From assembly GCA_947471745.1 (NCBI GenBank), contig CANJKZ010001237.1, positions 2,400,001 through 2,464,000 on the forward strand: DNA of 64,000 bases, given 5' to 3'. Numbering within the stretch: position 1 is the first letter of the stretch; each line of letters opens with the position of its first letter. Under the pieces are notes generated by a model. It had not been told where the DNA came from. It searched no databases and saw only the letters and a list, made by a program, of their open reading frames with translations. This DNA comes from Closterium sp. Naga37s-1. Lineage: Eukaryota; Streptophyta; Zygnematophyceae; Desmidiales; Closteriaceae. A program made the translations under genes and the position numbers. This document shows positions 12,801 to 22,224 of the stretch, piece after piece.

Positions 12801-14257
12801 AGAAGGCTATTTCTTCCAAGTTGATCTTCAGGCATAAGTACGGACCTGATGGGGCGCTGACCCGCTACAAGTCAAGGCTTGTGGCTAAGGGGTTTCAGCA
12901 GACAAAGGGAAAGGACTTTGACGAGATCTTTGCTCCTGTGGGGAAAGGCACAACACTGCGGGTGTCATTGGCAATGGCTGCAAATCGTGGATGGCGGGTG
13001 AAGCAGGTGGACATTACCACCACCTTCCTCAATGGGATCATTCTGGAGGAGCTGTACATGTTACAGCCTGAGGGATTGGATGATGGGAGCGGCAGGGTGT
13101 GCAGGCTGAAGAAGGCCATTTATGGCCTGAAGCAGGCTCCTCGTGCATGGTACCACAAGCTGGAGGAGACACTGCTGGCTGGGGGATTCAAGAAGAGCGA
13201 GTGTGATCACAGCTTGTTCCTGCTGCAAGAGAAGGAGCAGTTCCTCATGCTCCTGGTGTATGTGGACGACATCCTTCTCTTCTCTGAGTCGTCTGCGATG
13301 ATTGATCGTGTGGAGGAGATGTTGGAAATGCAGTTCAAGTGTTCCAAGATGGGAGATGTGAAGTACTACCTGGGGATGCATGTGGAGAGGGACCTTGACA
13401 AGGGAGTGTTGAGGTTGCACCAGAGGAAGTATTGTGAGGGGCTGGCTGAGAAGTATGGGCTGCAAGATGGAGGAAAGCCAGCCACCCCACTGCCTTTGGG
13501 GTTCACTGTGGAGCCCTGTGTTGATGAGGAGGTGGTGGGTGAGAGAGGCAGGAAGCTTTTTCATTCCATGGTTGGGGCACTCAACTATGCGGCTAACCAC
13601 ACGCGGCCTGACATTGCCTTTGCAACATCCAGGCTTGCCAGTGTGGTTTCACGCCCCAGTCATGAGCAGCTGGAAGCGGCCAAGAGGTTGGTCCGCTATG
13701 TCAGTGCAACGGCATCAGTGGGTTTGGAGTATAGTGCTGCTCGACAGAGGCTGCAAAGGGGTGCAGCTGATTTGAGCAAGGGGGAGATGCTCATGACCTG
13801 CTACACTGACGCTAGCTTCAACTCTGTGAAGACGGATGGCACCAGCATTGGAGGCTATGTGTGCCTGTTTGGAGGTGGTGCAGTGAGCTGGCGCAGCAAG
13901 AAGCAGAACGAGGTGGGGCAGTCCTCGTGTGAGACAGAGTACATGGCCCTGCATCATGGGGCCAAGGAGGTGGTGTGGCTGAGGCGTCTGTTGGAGGAGA
14001 TCGGAGTGTGCCAGAGGGAGCCGACTGTGATTTTCTGTGACAATGAGTCGGCAGTGAAGTTAGCCAAGAATGCTTGCCTTCATGGGCTGACGAAGCACAT
14101 CAGGCCCAAGTGGCACTGGGTGAGGAGGCTCCTGGACAAGGAGGTGCGGCTGGAGATTGTGAAGACCCATAAGCAGGCGGCTGACATTCTCACCAAGCGC
14201 CTGGCTGAACCTGAGCATTGGAAGGGCATGAAGCTTGCTGGAATGAGTGTGCATTGA
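9809..14257 (+). CDS. C gag-pol polyprotein, single open frame of 1482 codons
   Basis: This is a copia polyprotein in the order gag, protease, integrase, reverse transcriptase, RNase H. Gag of the UBN2/DUF4219 type fills about residues 20-220 and is followed by an Arg/Gly-rich stretch and the zinc knuckle CWYCKKAGHPWFKC (about 271-284). The protease region lies around 350-440. The GAG-pre-integrase motif WHERLCHVNF is near 546. The integrase core runs from MDVVGPT (about 611) through RTDNGGEF (about 674) to NGVAERFNRTLQEG (about 707). Reverse transcriptase begins near 960 and has YVDD near 1150. RNase H has CYTDASFNS near 1330 and SSCETEYMAL near 1370. The ATG at 9809 is the first in frame and lies about 220 bp after the LTR. 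Polyprotein size and order are usual for copia. Whether it is expressed cannot be read from the sequence. Confidence 0.95.
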   Translation: MGAEEMSQGSGDAAEKRNEPPPSKIEALDGSNYEEWSGRMRSAFKRYKLLKLAMGEEKMPEEGDARDRWIEKSAVLYDLILQSVNNHMFQHIKDLVELDDSGPKAWKLLRDVIQPNTLPMVIVLEKELAALSMRPGDDVKPVLDKIKDTYARMAAAGSNVSQMQQCTKIISVLDNSWDNLIPTLNSQQDQWTPEWLRQQILQEDFRRRHTGGGAANKTAEGYGAAGGSRGRGGGRGRGRGRSFGRGRGRGDYNEGHGSSGGRGGTRMEGACWYCKKAGHPWFKCFSRPEGWAPPGMKPPSGERARGGVVQGSGAQGDGAQGKADPGMFLMVEDVKGNGGDVGSVGKVVMHPLTHWVIVSGCTSHMTPRADLLDEVKPPGKIKFVVAASGALLPVIGVGNAKVMGANGGLVGLGNVLLVEGLSANLLSVRRLQKSKAKVTFGPTSCRAKLGKLLLWDLEEKNSCIKDLWQLPIIPWSGKPPATAAAAATAKATAGGEETAPTVGALDAVKKVQQPQQPHGEVLAGVDRSAAWAKASPGSGEADWETWHERLCHVNFPMLQKLVKDGSLKGLEVKGAAKEIGSCPTCLETKFTKFPFSSSTGPAKAPLALAHMDVVGPTRALSLSGSHYFLTIVDDHTRAVWVYPLKTKGEVAAAVLKEWMPRAQRESGHKVKVIRTDNGGEFIGADFEAVLKKKGIQHQLTVPYNPQHNGVAERFNRTLQEGARTLLGRAGLPDPFWVTALRQVALVKNSVLATVGDKQWVPYTKWYGSAPAVNMLRAFGCMVVFHVPKEKRGKLEASGRWGVHLGLAKDHKGWLIWDLTSQQLTVSRDVKFLESLYYKEWKQQQQKLPTTPLIIEADEVQRPSRQVQVTVSEEEISGVIEDGGEPELEEQQQQPQQQQQGAPQGAARPADRPRRDVRPPNRLTFPSFGKPKVVRAGSVAEQCDEDEIAHCYWVAIPEPKTLAEALSGPDAEKWKQSVKEYDSLLENETWELCELPPEKKAISSKLIFRHKYGPDGALTRYKSRLVAKGFQQTKGKDFDEIFAPVGKGTTLRVSLAMAANRGWRVKQVDITTTFLNGIILEELYMLQPEGLDDGSGRVCRLKKAIYGLKQAPRAWYHKLEETLLAGGFKKSECDHSLFLLQEKEQFLMLLVYVDDILLFSESSAMIDRVEEMLEMQFKCSKMGDVKYYLGMHVERDLDKGVLRLHQRKYCEGLAEKYGLQDGGKPATPLPLGFTVEPCVDEEVVGERGRKLFHSMVGALNYAANHTRPDIAFATSRLASVVSRPSHEQLEAAKRLVRYVSATASVGLEYSAARQRLQRGAADLSKGEMLMTCYTDASFNSVKTDGTSIGGYVCLFGGGAVSWRSKKQNEVGQSSCETEYMALHHGAKEVVWLRRLLEEIGVCQREPTVIFCDNESAVKLAKNACLHGLTKHIRPKWHWVRRLLDKEVRLEIVKTHKQAADILTKRLAEPEHWKGMKLAGMSVH

Positions 14258-14300
14258 GGGTGCATGCTTGAGCTATGGCATGTGGGATGATGGTAGGCAG

Positions 14301-14314
14301 CCAGAGGGGGAGTT
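14301..14314 (+). promoter_or_regulatory. C purine tract (full unit)
   Basis: CCAGAGGGGGAGTT abuts the 3' LTR start, 43 bp after the gag-pol stop codon. It is identical to the copy at 8702-8715. Confidence 0.78.
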
Positions 14315-15188
14315 TGTTATGTGATGCAATCGTTTGCATTCACGTCTGTCTGCCTCCCACCATATGTTCGTGCGTTGCATGCGTGGTGTGAGCGTGTGCA
14401 AGAATTTGCATTTGGCATGGTTTGGATTTTCTGAGTGTGTGTGAATGTTATTTGGCTTGAGCAGATATCTGAAGTGACTTCTCTGCTCGAGAGCATTCCG
14501 ACGAACCAAGGATCGCTTCAATCGGAGCACGAACACGAAAGTTACGAACATTTGAAGTTCGTATGCTTTTGATATTTGGTTGTGGCGACTATGGGAAGTT
14601 GTGGGGTTGACTCCATAAGGGGTATAGACATTTGGGGGTTGGGAAATTCGTCAATTCTACTGTAGTTGCTGCCATGTGGTTGGGAAAACCCAAACCAGGT
14701 TGGCAAGTGTGGCCAACTTGGGTGAGGTGGATTGTGGAGGTTGGGAAAGTGACAAAAGTGAAAGTGGGGTTGCCTATGGAGAGGGGAATTGTGTGGCATG
14801 GGGTTTTCTTGGTTGGGGAATCTCTTGGGACCTTCCCTCTCGTCCTCCTCTTCCCACCTACCTGGTTGATTGGTACTCTGACTTTCTTGTGTAGTAATTG
14901 TGAACTTGTGAGACTCTTGTGATTGAGTTAAGTTCCTATGGCAGCATACCCCCCTGTGCGCCGAAATTGATAAGTCGAGAAATACTTCACTTTTCGATAC
15001 GATTCAAATTGGGAATTGTAGCTACGCTCTAAAGCAACCACATATCCAAAATTGGTGAAATTTTGACGGTGCGTTTTTCGTCGACGACGTTTCTTGTGAG
15101 CGCGACGATTCTGTCCAGAAATTGAGACCAACGATTTTGTGATATTTCGGCCCCTAATCTTCATAGACTCCGTCCTTAGTCTCTAACA
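14315..15188 (+). repeat. C 3' LTR
   Basis: This 874-bp repeat is almost identical to 8716-9588. It ends CTCTAACA and is followed at once by CAAAG of the B linker. Confidence 0.95.
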
Positions 15189-16250
15189 CAAAGCGTGCAG
15201 GTGCTGGGTAGGGGAGGTCGCGTAGTCGCAGTCGCTGCTGATCCGCCTCCTCTGGCGTTTGCTGCGACAATACCGGCCCCTGCTGCTGCTCCTGTGGCTC
15301 CGCCTCTGCCTTCTCCTGCTGCGGCTGCAGCTGCACCCACTGCTGCGACCGGGACTCCTGCGCTACCCTCTCCTGCTGCGGCCGTGACTCCTCCTCTACT
15401 CTCTCCTGCTGGTTCTGTAACTGCACCTGCTGCTGCGGGTGGGACTCCTGCTCTACCCTCTCCTGGTGTGGCCGTGACTGCTCCTCTACTCTCTCCTGCT
15501 GTGTCTGTAACTGCACCTGCTGCTGCGGGCGGGACTCCTGCTCTACCCTCTCCTGGTGCGGCCGTGACTCCTCCTCTACCCTCTCCTGCTGCGGCTGCAG
15601 CTGCACCCGCTGCTGCGACCGGGACTCCTGCGCTACCCTCTCGTGCTGCTGCTGTGACTCCTCCTCTACTCTCTCCTGCTGCTGCTGCTGCTGCTGTGCC
15701 GTCTCAAACCGCTCACGCTCCTCCCTCTCCAACCGGAGGAGACGCTGCTCACAGGTCAGGAAACGTACAGTGCGCGATGTAGGCGCCACAGTGCTAGTGC
15801 CTCCAGCTCCAGCACCCCCAGAACCAGCAGCTCCACCACCGACACCCCCGGGGCCTCCAGTACCTCCCGCAGGAACACCCCCAGGCTCCGCAGCAACCGG
15901 CCGCAGAGAAGAACGAGGAGGAAACTGCGGGACGGACGGGAAGCCAGAGGGTGAGGCAGGGCGAGGCCGACAACTCGAGGCTGCACCCCCAGAGCCGACA
16001 CCACCAGCTCCTGCAGCCCCAGTACCCTCACCCTCCGCAACTGCACCTCCCGCACCCCCAGACACGACAGGGACTGGACGCTGCGGGGGGGACGACTGCG
16101 GAGTGACGTGCGACACACCTGACGGGGCAGGACGCGAAGGGGGGGGGGCTACCGGTGCGACTGGTGGGGGCTCAAGGGTGAGGAGCAGCGGGGGGGAAAA
16201 GGTCTCAGTACCTCGGTGGGGGCGACTCCTGTAGTAACAGACAGACTCGT
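15189..16250 (-). repeat. B linker, right copy of the duplicated segment
   Basis: This is the counterpart of 6212-7324, beginning at the C insertion point CAAAG. On the minus strand it encodes the integrase tail (DVTFDESVCYYRSR near 16225-16270), a Pro/Gly/Ala stretch and the Gln/Glu-repeat linker (QQERVEEES units). It continues rightwards into B integrase, which the left copy does not. Confidence 0.88.
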
Positions 16251-18030
16251 CGAACGTGACGTCCTGAGAGGCGAAGAACTGGTAGGTGACCGGGTCGTAG
16301 GACACCCAGCCGGAGGCGTCCAGAGGGAAGCCAAGAAAGACGCAGGCACGAGTGCGCGGAGGCAACTTGTTCGCGCCAGGGGCGCGAACGTGAGCCAGAG
16401 AACCCCAGACACGGAAGTCAGCTGCTACGCCCGGAGAACCTGTCCAAAGGGAGACTGGCGTCACCCGTGGCGTGCGTCGCTGGGCCACAGGTTCAGCTGG
16501 TGCGCGGCGTAGCGGACTGCCTGAGGCCACAAGAACTGGGGGGCACCGGCATGGCACATGGAGGTCCGGGCAACCTCCATGACCAGGCCGATGCGTCGCT
16601 CGGCTACCCCGTTTTGCTGTGGCGAGGCTGGTAGCGTGTAAGACTGGATGATCCCCCGACCCTGACAGAACGTCTTCAGGCGAGTGGAAGAAAACTCACC
16701 ACCACGGTCCGAGTGTAGGCGAAGCCCATACAGGCCCTGGGCGCCACCCCACGCTAGTAGCCACGGCTCGAGGACGGTAGGCACGTCGGCCTTCCGTCGC
16801 AAAGGGAAAACCGTGGTGTAGCGGGAGTAGTCGTCCACCACAATCAGGAAGTAGCGCTCCTGACGTGGTCCAAGGACCGGGGAGGGGCCCCAGACGTCCA
16901 AGTGCAGGGTCTGGAAGGGAGCTGTGGTGGGGGGGAACGAGGAGGAGTGAGGGGCAGCGCACTGCCGACCCTCGACGCAAGGAGTGCACAGCGGCGCAGG
17001 CGAGTGAGGAAGCGGGGCAAGCGACTCTGGGAGACCTGAGACCAGACGGTAACGTGCCATCCTACTGAGACGTGGGAACGACGGGTGACCTAGACGGTGG
17101 TGCCAGAGGACTGACGGGTGGGTGAGGGAGCGACAGTCGCATGACACAGCATCTACCTGACCTGACCTGACCTGGCCTGACCCAGTGCGGTGGGACCCTG
17201 TGTGTAGTGAGTACAGACCAGAGCCCGGTTCCCAGTGAAAAGTGGCCAGAGGGGCCCCAGTGGTACCGACTGTGCAGGAGGCAACGTGCTCATCCAGTGG
17301 GAAAGTGGTGACTATACCTAGGTCGTGAAGGTGACTGACACCCACCAGGTTCCTAGAGAACGAGGGGGTGTAGTAACCTGTAAGAAAACCTGAGGGAGCC
17401 GCCGGACACGGGAGAGTGGTGGTGCTGCGAGCAACTACAGGTCCCACAGAGGGGTCAGCCAAGGCGACTGTGACTGGAGTGCGCAGTGGTGTGAGGTCTG
17501 TACAATCGCGAAAGAAACAGCTGGACGCTCCAGAGTCTAGGGTGAAAGAAAGGTGTGCAGTCTGTGAGGTCGCACCCGAACCAGCTACAAAAGCTGGTGC
17601 AAGACTAGTGGTAGCTGCAGCTCCTACACAAAAACCCTTAGAGGCACCTGGACTGGAAACAACACACGCACCAAGACTGGAAACACATGTCTCTACTCGT
17701 GCAGCCGGGAACGGTCCTAGACCAAGCAGGTGGGACTCAACTGGTGCAGCAGTGCGCTGGCAAAGACGCGAGGGCTAGTGCGGTGTAATAGCGTGAGAAC
17801 CAAAACGCTCACGGTGGAGGTCGTCGAGTCGACGGTAGCAGCTGGACGCAGAGTGGTCAGGACTCCAGCAGGTGGTGCCAGCACCAGGGCCTGTCAGGGC
17901 CCGGTACCCGCAGGGGCCGGCGTCTCGCCCACTTCTAGCTGAGCCACTACTGGGGGCTCCACCCTGTGGACCCGCAGGTCCCCACTGCCGGGAGTGCTGC
18001 GGCTGGCCCTGCTGCTGTAGAACTCTGGTA
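16250..18030 (-). pseudogene. B gag knuckle, protease and integrase region (fossil)
   Basis: On the minus strand, gag carries CGYRALTGPGAGTTCWSP and a following H and C (about 17840-17920), a copia-style Cys/His knuckle. The protease-like FFRDC...TVALADPSVGPVV stretch is near 17440-17520. HHRLGHPSFPRLSRMARYR (about 17050-17105) is the pre-integrase motif. The integrase core shows LHLDVWGPSPV (about 16890), IVVDDYSRYT (about 16820), LHSDRGGEFSS (about 16700) and PQQNGVAERRIGL (about 16600). The same region in E (27480-29300) is very similar. The frame is no longer fully continuous. Confidence 0.85.
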
Positions 18031-18039
18031 CACGCCATG

Positions 18040-18370
18040 TGAGCCTAAGCTGCTGCTGGTTCTGCTGGGGTCAGCCTAAGCTGCTGCTGGTGCGCTGGCG
18101 GCAGCCTAAAGTGCTACTGGTGCGCTGGGGGCAGCCTATGCTTCTGCTGGTTCTGCTGGGGGCAGCCTAAGCTGCTGCTGGTGCGTTGGCGGCAGCCTAA
18201 AGTGCTACTGGTGCGCCTAAGCTGCTGCTGGTGCGCTGGGGGCAGCCTATGCTGCTGCTGGTTTTGCTGGGGGGGTAGTTGAAGTTGCTGCTGGTGCGCT
18301 GACGGCAGTGGAAGCTGCTGCTGGTGCTACTGGCGGCAGTCTAAGCTGCTGGTGGTGGTGTAATCTGCTG
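18040..18370 (-). repeat. Tandem repeat in B leader, ~30-bp unit
   Basis: About ten imperfect copies of a unit built on CAGCCTAAGCTGCTGCTGG (plus strand) lie between the gag start and the 5' LTR of B. The same motif in the opposite orientation occurs at 27285-27430 in the leader of E, so the repeat belongs to the element family and is not a local accident. Confidence 0.8.
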
Positions 18371-18469
18371 GTGCTACTGGCGGCGGGTGTGGCAGCTCGT
18401 GGGGAGGCGGGTGTCAGGATGGGCGGCTGTTAAGGCAGCGGGTGACGGGTGGGGAAGGTAAGGCGGCGG

Positions 18470-18545
18470 TTCTGTGCGGTTCTGTACGGTTCTGTGCGGT
18501 TCTGCGCGGTTCTGCACGGTTCTGTGCGGTTCTGTGCAGTGGAGA
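18470..18545 (-). repeat. Tandem 10-bp repeat in B leader
   Basis: About seven copies of GGTTCTGTGC and close variants. A related GGTTCTGGAC-type array (read on the minus strand) sits at 26850-27270 in E. Confidence 0.75.
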
Positions 18546-19185
18546 GTACTAGGTGGGGCGGCTGATTCCTGGTGAGGTGACTAGAACGGGTGGGGCAGCA
18601 GGTTTCCAGGTGGGGCGGCAGTTTCCAGGTCTGGGGCAGCGGTTTGCAGTTCCTGGGGCGGCCGATTTCTGGTGTGGCAGCGGTTTTCTGCTCGTGGGGC
18701 GGCAGATAGCGGGTGAGGCGACGGCTAACAGGGTGGGCGGCGGGTAAGGCAGCGGGTGGGGCCGCGTCTAACGGGTGGGGCGGCGGTTACGACGGTGGGA
18801 AACGGGTGGGGCGACGGGTCGCTGGTGTGCGCGGCTGCTGCTGTGCGTGCGTGCGACTAACGACGGGGCCGCGGAGCCCGCTAGCGAAGGGGCCCCTGGG
18901 CCCACGAACGAAGGGCCGCGGGGCCCACTAACAAAAGGCCGCGGGGCCCGTTAACTAACAGCCGCGACGGGTGACGGGCGACCGAAAAAAAAAAAGGAAA
19001 ACGGCCGCGATCGACGGGGGGAAACGGGCGACGGGCGACTGGCGACGGGGGGGGGGGGGGGGGTCTACGGGCGACGGGGCCTAAGGTAAGCGCGATTCGG
19101 GGGGTCTAGGACGGGGCGCGACTAGGTGGGCCCATGATTGTCGAGTGATTTTTCCTAAGGGGAAAATCTCGCTAGGGTTAACCTA
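18546..19185 (-). other. B untranslated leader, GC-rich low complexity
   Basis: This stretch between the B repeats and the primer site has no convincing coding sequence. It holds degenerate GGGGCGGC-type repeats, GGGGCCCRC-type repeats around 18850-18950 and a run of 17 G at 19047-19063. The G run is prone to miscounting in assembly. Confidence 0.6.
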
Positions 19186-19196
19186 GCTCTATACCA
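19186..19196 (-). promoter_or_regulatory. B primer-binding site
   Basis: The minus strand reads TGGTATAGAGC directly after the 5' LTR. E has the same sequence at 25974-25984. It resembles the initiator-tRNA site seen in C but is not the same. Confidence 0.75.
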
Positions 19197-19335
19197 TGTC
19201 ACAATATAAATTTGACTAAAACAGAAAAGTACAAAACAAGATATATGCAAAACCTAACCCTAGTGCAAGTACAAAATAACACAAGGGAAAACACCTAGAC
19301 TAGAACTACACAGACTATAGAATTATAGTTTGACA
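19197..19335 (-). repeat. B 5' LTR
   Basis: This 139-bp LTR matches 3750-3888 with four differences. AGCGG follows at 19336-19340, and then the gag of element A resumes. Confidence 0.92.
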
Positions 19336-20056
19336 AGCGGCGCTCTCTTTGTAAGAGCGTATGCCGAGTTGCTCCGCGGGCGTCATATTTCGTAGCAGCA
19401 CGATGTATGCCATGAGGGAATTGCTGTAGTACTGAGCCCGGGCGACTTCGGTGTCCTCCACCCGTTTTGGATAGGAGCCGTCGAAGTAAAGGTAGATCTG
19501 CGCTATTTGTAGGAGGAGATCTACCTCAAAACTCCATGTATAGAAATACGTCAAACGCGGTATTAGTCTTGATTTTTGAAATGCTGAGGAAGCGTGCTTG
19601 CGCAGAGTTGATGACTTCATCACTTGGACGGGGGGAAGTTGGTGTTGATTTGTCTGTGTCAAGGGAGAAGGTGTGCGGGGCGGTGCCGTGACCATTTGCG
19701 GCCGACGGAGTAGGTTTTGCCGATTGCGAGGAGGTACCTGCGTCGCCTTTCCGCAATGCTTGGAGATCTTTCTCCATGGTTGACAATCGCGAAAACTGCT
19801 GCTCGGGTGCAGCAGTACTGATCGTGGTTGTCGCCTCATTTTGTCGCAGCCGGGTTCGTTTGTTCTTCAGCCATTAGATTCGTTTGGCCTCTGGATTTTC
19901 TGGCAATCTTGGTCTTGGAGCCTGTGCCTCTCGCCAGATCTTGGTTCGGCGAATTTTACGGAAGTGAAGTTGCGAAGAATCGCTAAGTCGCTCTTGGCAT
20001 GTTACAATCCTGAACAAGACTTGGCCAGGGATCGTCTCAGGGTTGATTGCAGGTAG
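19336..20056 (-). mobile_element. Element A, 5' part: gag start and leader
   Basis: This is the continuation of element A on the far side of B. The minus strand has a weak gag-like start (about 19340-19840) that includes FDGSYPKRVEDTEVARAQYY. The leader beyond 19840 shows no clear coding. No recognisable primer site was found, so the 5' boundary of A is uncertain. Confidence 0.6.
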
Positions 20057-20410
20057 TGTTGCAGCGGAAGTATTGACCTCAGGTTAGAGTGAATGTAAAT
20101 GACTGAGATAATAAGAGCATGCATACATCGAGTTTCTATAGAAAATACAAAGGAATGCGAAATGACCTAGACTAGCCATGTACTCGAAGGGGTACATTCC
20201 CTTATTACAGCAATTTCAAACCGTGCGGCGTGGGAACCCGTTTCAAACGTGTTCCCGCTCTTTTCACTTCAAATATTTCTGCCTGCATCGGTCTCGATCT
20301 GACGGTTGCTGGTGTCGCTTCGACTCTTCTGACTCCTCGACTTCGTACCCGATAGAGTCGGCTCCTGCAGCCTACAGGATTGCCTTCTCATTAAGTTTCA
20401 TATCGTAACA
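20057..20410 (-). repeat. Possible 5' LTR of element A
   Basis: This 354-bp stretch has TG..CA ends on the minus strand (TGTTACGATATG to CGCTGCAACA) and lies where the 5' LTR of A should be. No second copy is in the window, because the 3' end of A is beyond the left edge, and no standard primer site follows. The call rests on position and end bases only. Confidence 0.3.
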
Positions 20411-21834
20411 CCACAGTGGTTGCCAATTGGGCGGTGCTCTAGCATCTTACAAGCTTCGATAAGTTATCATGAGTTTCGCCTTGCAACGTAGATCACTAGG
20501 ATATGTTTATAGTGTCAATGCAAATGACATTGCATCTAGTTTTCTCAAGGCAACTACTCTCGAGGCTAGAGAAGGTAATATCACTGGTTATCCCCTAGGT
20601 CATATCAAGGTTGCCAGCAAGGCGTCCAAGTCTCAAGGTTCCTCGCGATTATCTCTGAACTAGACAACATCAGTGTTTCTTGTCAAGGCTTCTCGAGCTT
20701 GACCCTTTGGCTTTTTTAAGGCACTCAGCTGGTTCTCGAGCATTGTCTTGGCTGTGGTGGTTATTTCATCATCACGCCATGCCTCCCCGAGTCAAGCCCG
20801 TTAAGCCCGTTGCTAAGATGGACCCTGCTGCTGATCCTGCTGCTTCTCTAAAGGCGCCGACCCCAGCGACTCAACGTCCCATCTCTACGACTGCTTTCCT
20901 GTCCAAGTCGTCCCGCGATCTCTTTATTGAAAAATAATCCGATTCCCTGATGCTCTCCGCTAAGCTGGCGGCGATCCGAATCAAGCAAGCTGCGGATGGA
21001 GGGAAGGGTGGTCCTGACAATTGAAAGAAGAAGGATACGGTTTTTAAGGACGCTGTCTCGGAGGAAACTGACGGTGATGCTGGTGCTGAGGAGGACGAAG
21101 GCAAAGCTTCAGGAAGCGACCTAAGTTTTGTCGTCCGGAATGATGAAGACGATGGCTTGATCGCTCACGATCCAAACAAGAGCTTTGAGGATAAGGCGAA
21201 GGCGGAGTTGGCTGCTAAGCTGAAGATTCTTCTCACCTTGTTGATCCTTAACGACTTCATGCACGAGGTCTAGTCTCCTCAATCGAGTGTCAAAAGCCTT
21301 TTGATGCTGTGGAAGCATGATCTTACTGACGATGTGGCGGTGACAACCAAGTTTCAGGAAATGACGCCTACTTACCACTCCAAAAACCTTTTTGGTCGCA
21401 TGCAAGTCACCTTCGTTGCTGCTTCTGACGCAACGCAGTTTGGCCGGCAAAGGTACAGCAAGTGCTGCTGGCGTGGAAAAGGGATGTCAGGGGCTGTTCC
21501 GGCTGCTTTGAGCAAGCTAAAGAGAGGCTCGTTTCAACTAGGGAATCCCAAATTGTGTGGGAAACCACTGCTTGCTTGTGCTTAAGTCCCACCCCCCTTT
21601 TGCATATGATCCCTCGTGCTTCAGCTCTGACCAAGCTGAAAATAAACACAAGTATCCCTTATAAATGGGAATGTCTAGCATGTGCGGAATGCTCCTGCAT
21701 GCTTGTGCCTAGATCATGTCATGATGTGCATGTGATATGTTAGTCTTGCATGTGTGATTATGATGAACTGAATTTCAATTGTCAAGCACTTGCAAGCTGC
21801 AACGGGGCATCCCAAAACATAAGAGACACCGCTG
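20411..21834. other. Unrecognised sequence with a decayed coding-like stretch
   Basis: About 1.4 kb that I could not assign. On the plus strand, 20780-21590 has coding-like composition: a Pro/Lys/Val-rich start (MPPRVKPVKPVAKMDP), then an acidic stretch (SEETDGDAGAEEDEG) and a Leu-rich stretch. The reading frame is not intact. I recognise no domain. It could be a gag remnant or a decayed host gene. Upstream, 20469-20663 is a short open frame without recognisable features. Confidence 0.3.
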
Positions 21835-21837
21835 CCC

Positions 21838-22092
21838 GTGCATGGAACCATTCATCTCAGTGCATGGAACCATGCATCTCAGTGCAGAGAATCATGCATC
21901 TCTGTGCATGGAACCATGCATCTCAGTGCATGGAACCATGCATCTCTGTGCATGGAACCATGCATCTCATTGCATGCAACCATACATCTCAGTGCATGGA
22001 ATCATGCATCTTTGTGCATGGAACCGTGCATCTCAGTGCATGGAACCATGCATCTCAGTGCATGGAACCATGCATCTCAGTGCATGGAACCA
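21838..22092 (+). repeat. 22-bp satellite array, left part
   Basis: About eleven to twelve copies of a 22-bp unit containing CATGGAACCATGCATCTCAG, with a few substitutions per unit. Spacing is constant and nothing unique lies between units. The array resumes at 30168 after element D, with the same unit. Confidence 0.92.
22088..22092. other. Target-site duplication of D, left copy (AACCA)
   Basis: AACCA precedes the D LTR at 22093 and is repeated at 30168-30172 directly after the other LTR. Both copies are part of the 22-bp satellite unit. Confidence 0.85.
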
Positions 22093-22224
22093 TGTCGAGA
22101 TAATTGAACGAGAATGGTTGAATTGACAGCATGCAGGAGTACAAGTAGCAAACCCTGATTGGGTTGTACCCTATATGGGATACCCCACTACAACCTACAG
22201 AACATGCAACATATAAGTCTGACA
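22093..22224 (-). repeat. D 3' LTR
   Basis: 132 bp, with TG..CA ends on the minus strand (TGTCAGACTTATATG to ATTATCTCGACA). CCTATGGGGGTG lies just inside it, at the purine-tract position. Confidence 0.85.

Larger units (their letters stand above)
7323..15188 (+). mobile_element. Element C array: partial unit - LTR - full unit - LTR (Ty1/copia)
   Basis: The order is C pol 3' part (7321-8658), LTR (8716-9588), a complete interior with one long gag-pol frame (9809-14257), and LTR (14315-15188). The two LTRs differ at only about three positions in 873 bp, so the unit is young: under about 0.3 million years if a plant-like rate near 1e-8 per site per year applies, which is an assumption. The full unit looks whole. 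The left unit is incomplete. The array sits in B linker sequence, and B continues at 15189 with CAAAG. Confidence 0.92.
3750..19335 (-). mobile_element. Element B, short-LTR Ty1/copia fossil (minus), with C array inside
   Basis: Two 139-bp LTRs (3750-3888 and 19197-19335, about 97% identical by eye, four differences) are flanked by AGCGG. Parts on the minus strand from right to left: 5' LTR, primer site 19186-19196, a tandem-repeat leader (about 18040-19185), gag with a Cys/His knuckle (about 17780-18030), protease (about 17440-17560), pre-integrase and integrase (about 16300-17130), a Pro/Gln/Glu-rich linker, reverse transcriptase (about 4920-6200), RNase H (about 4107-4750) and 3' LTR. The linker is present twice because of the C-array event (6212-7324 and 15189-16250). 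The element is broken, with a handful of breaks besides the insertion. Short-LTR divergence suggests moderate age, older than C. Confidence 0.92.

Noticed and set aside
15195-16234. Plus-strand Ala/Pro-rich frames opposite the B linker
   Set aside because: They are shadows of the minus-strand linker. The sense strand has integrase and linker motifs in the right order.
19047-19063. Long G and C runs (also 26076-26098, 26538-26559, 57525-57545) as functional G-quadruplex elements
   Set aside because: Homopolymers of this length are often miscounted in assembly, and they sit in low-complexity leaders, so no function is claimed.
20057-20410. A confident 5' LTR for element A
   Set aside because: Only TG..CA ends and position support it. 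There is no second copy in the window and no standard primer site, so it is kept as a low-confidence feature.
21838-22092. CRISPR-like array of regular short repeats
   Set aside because: The 22-bp units follow one another without unique spacers, and the context is eukaryotic. It is a plain satellite.
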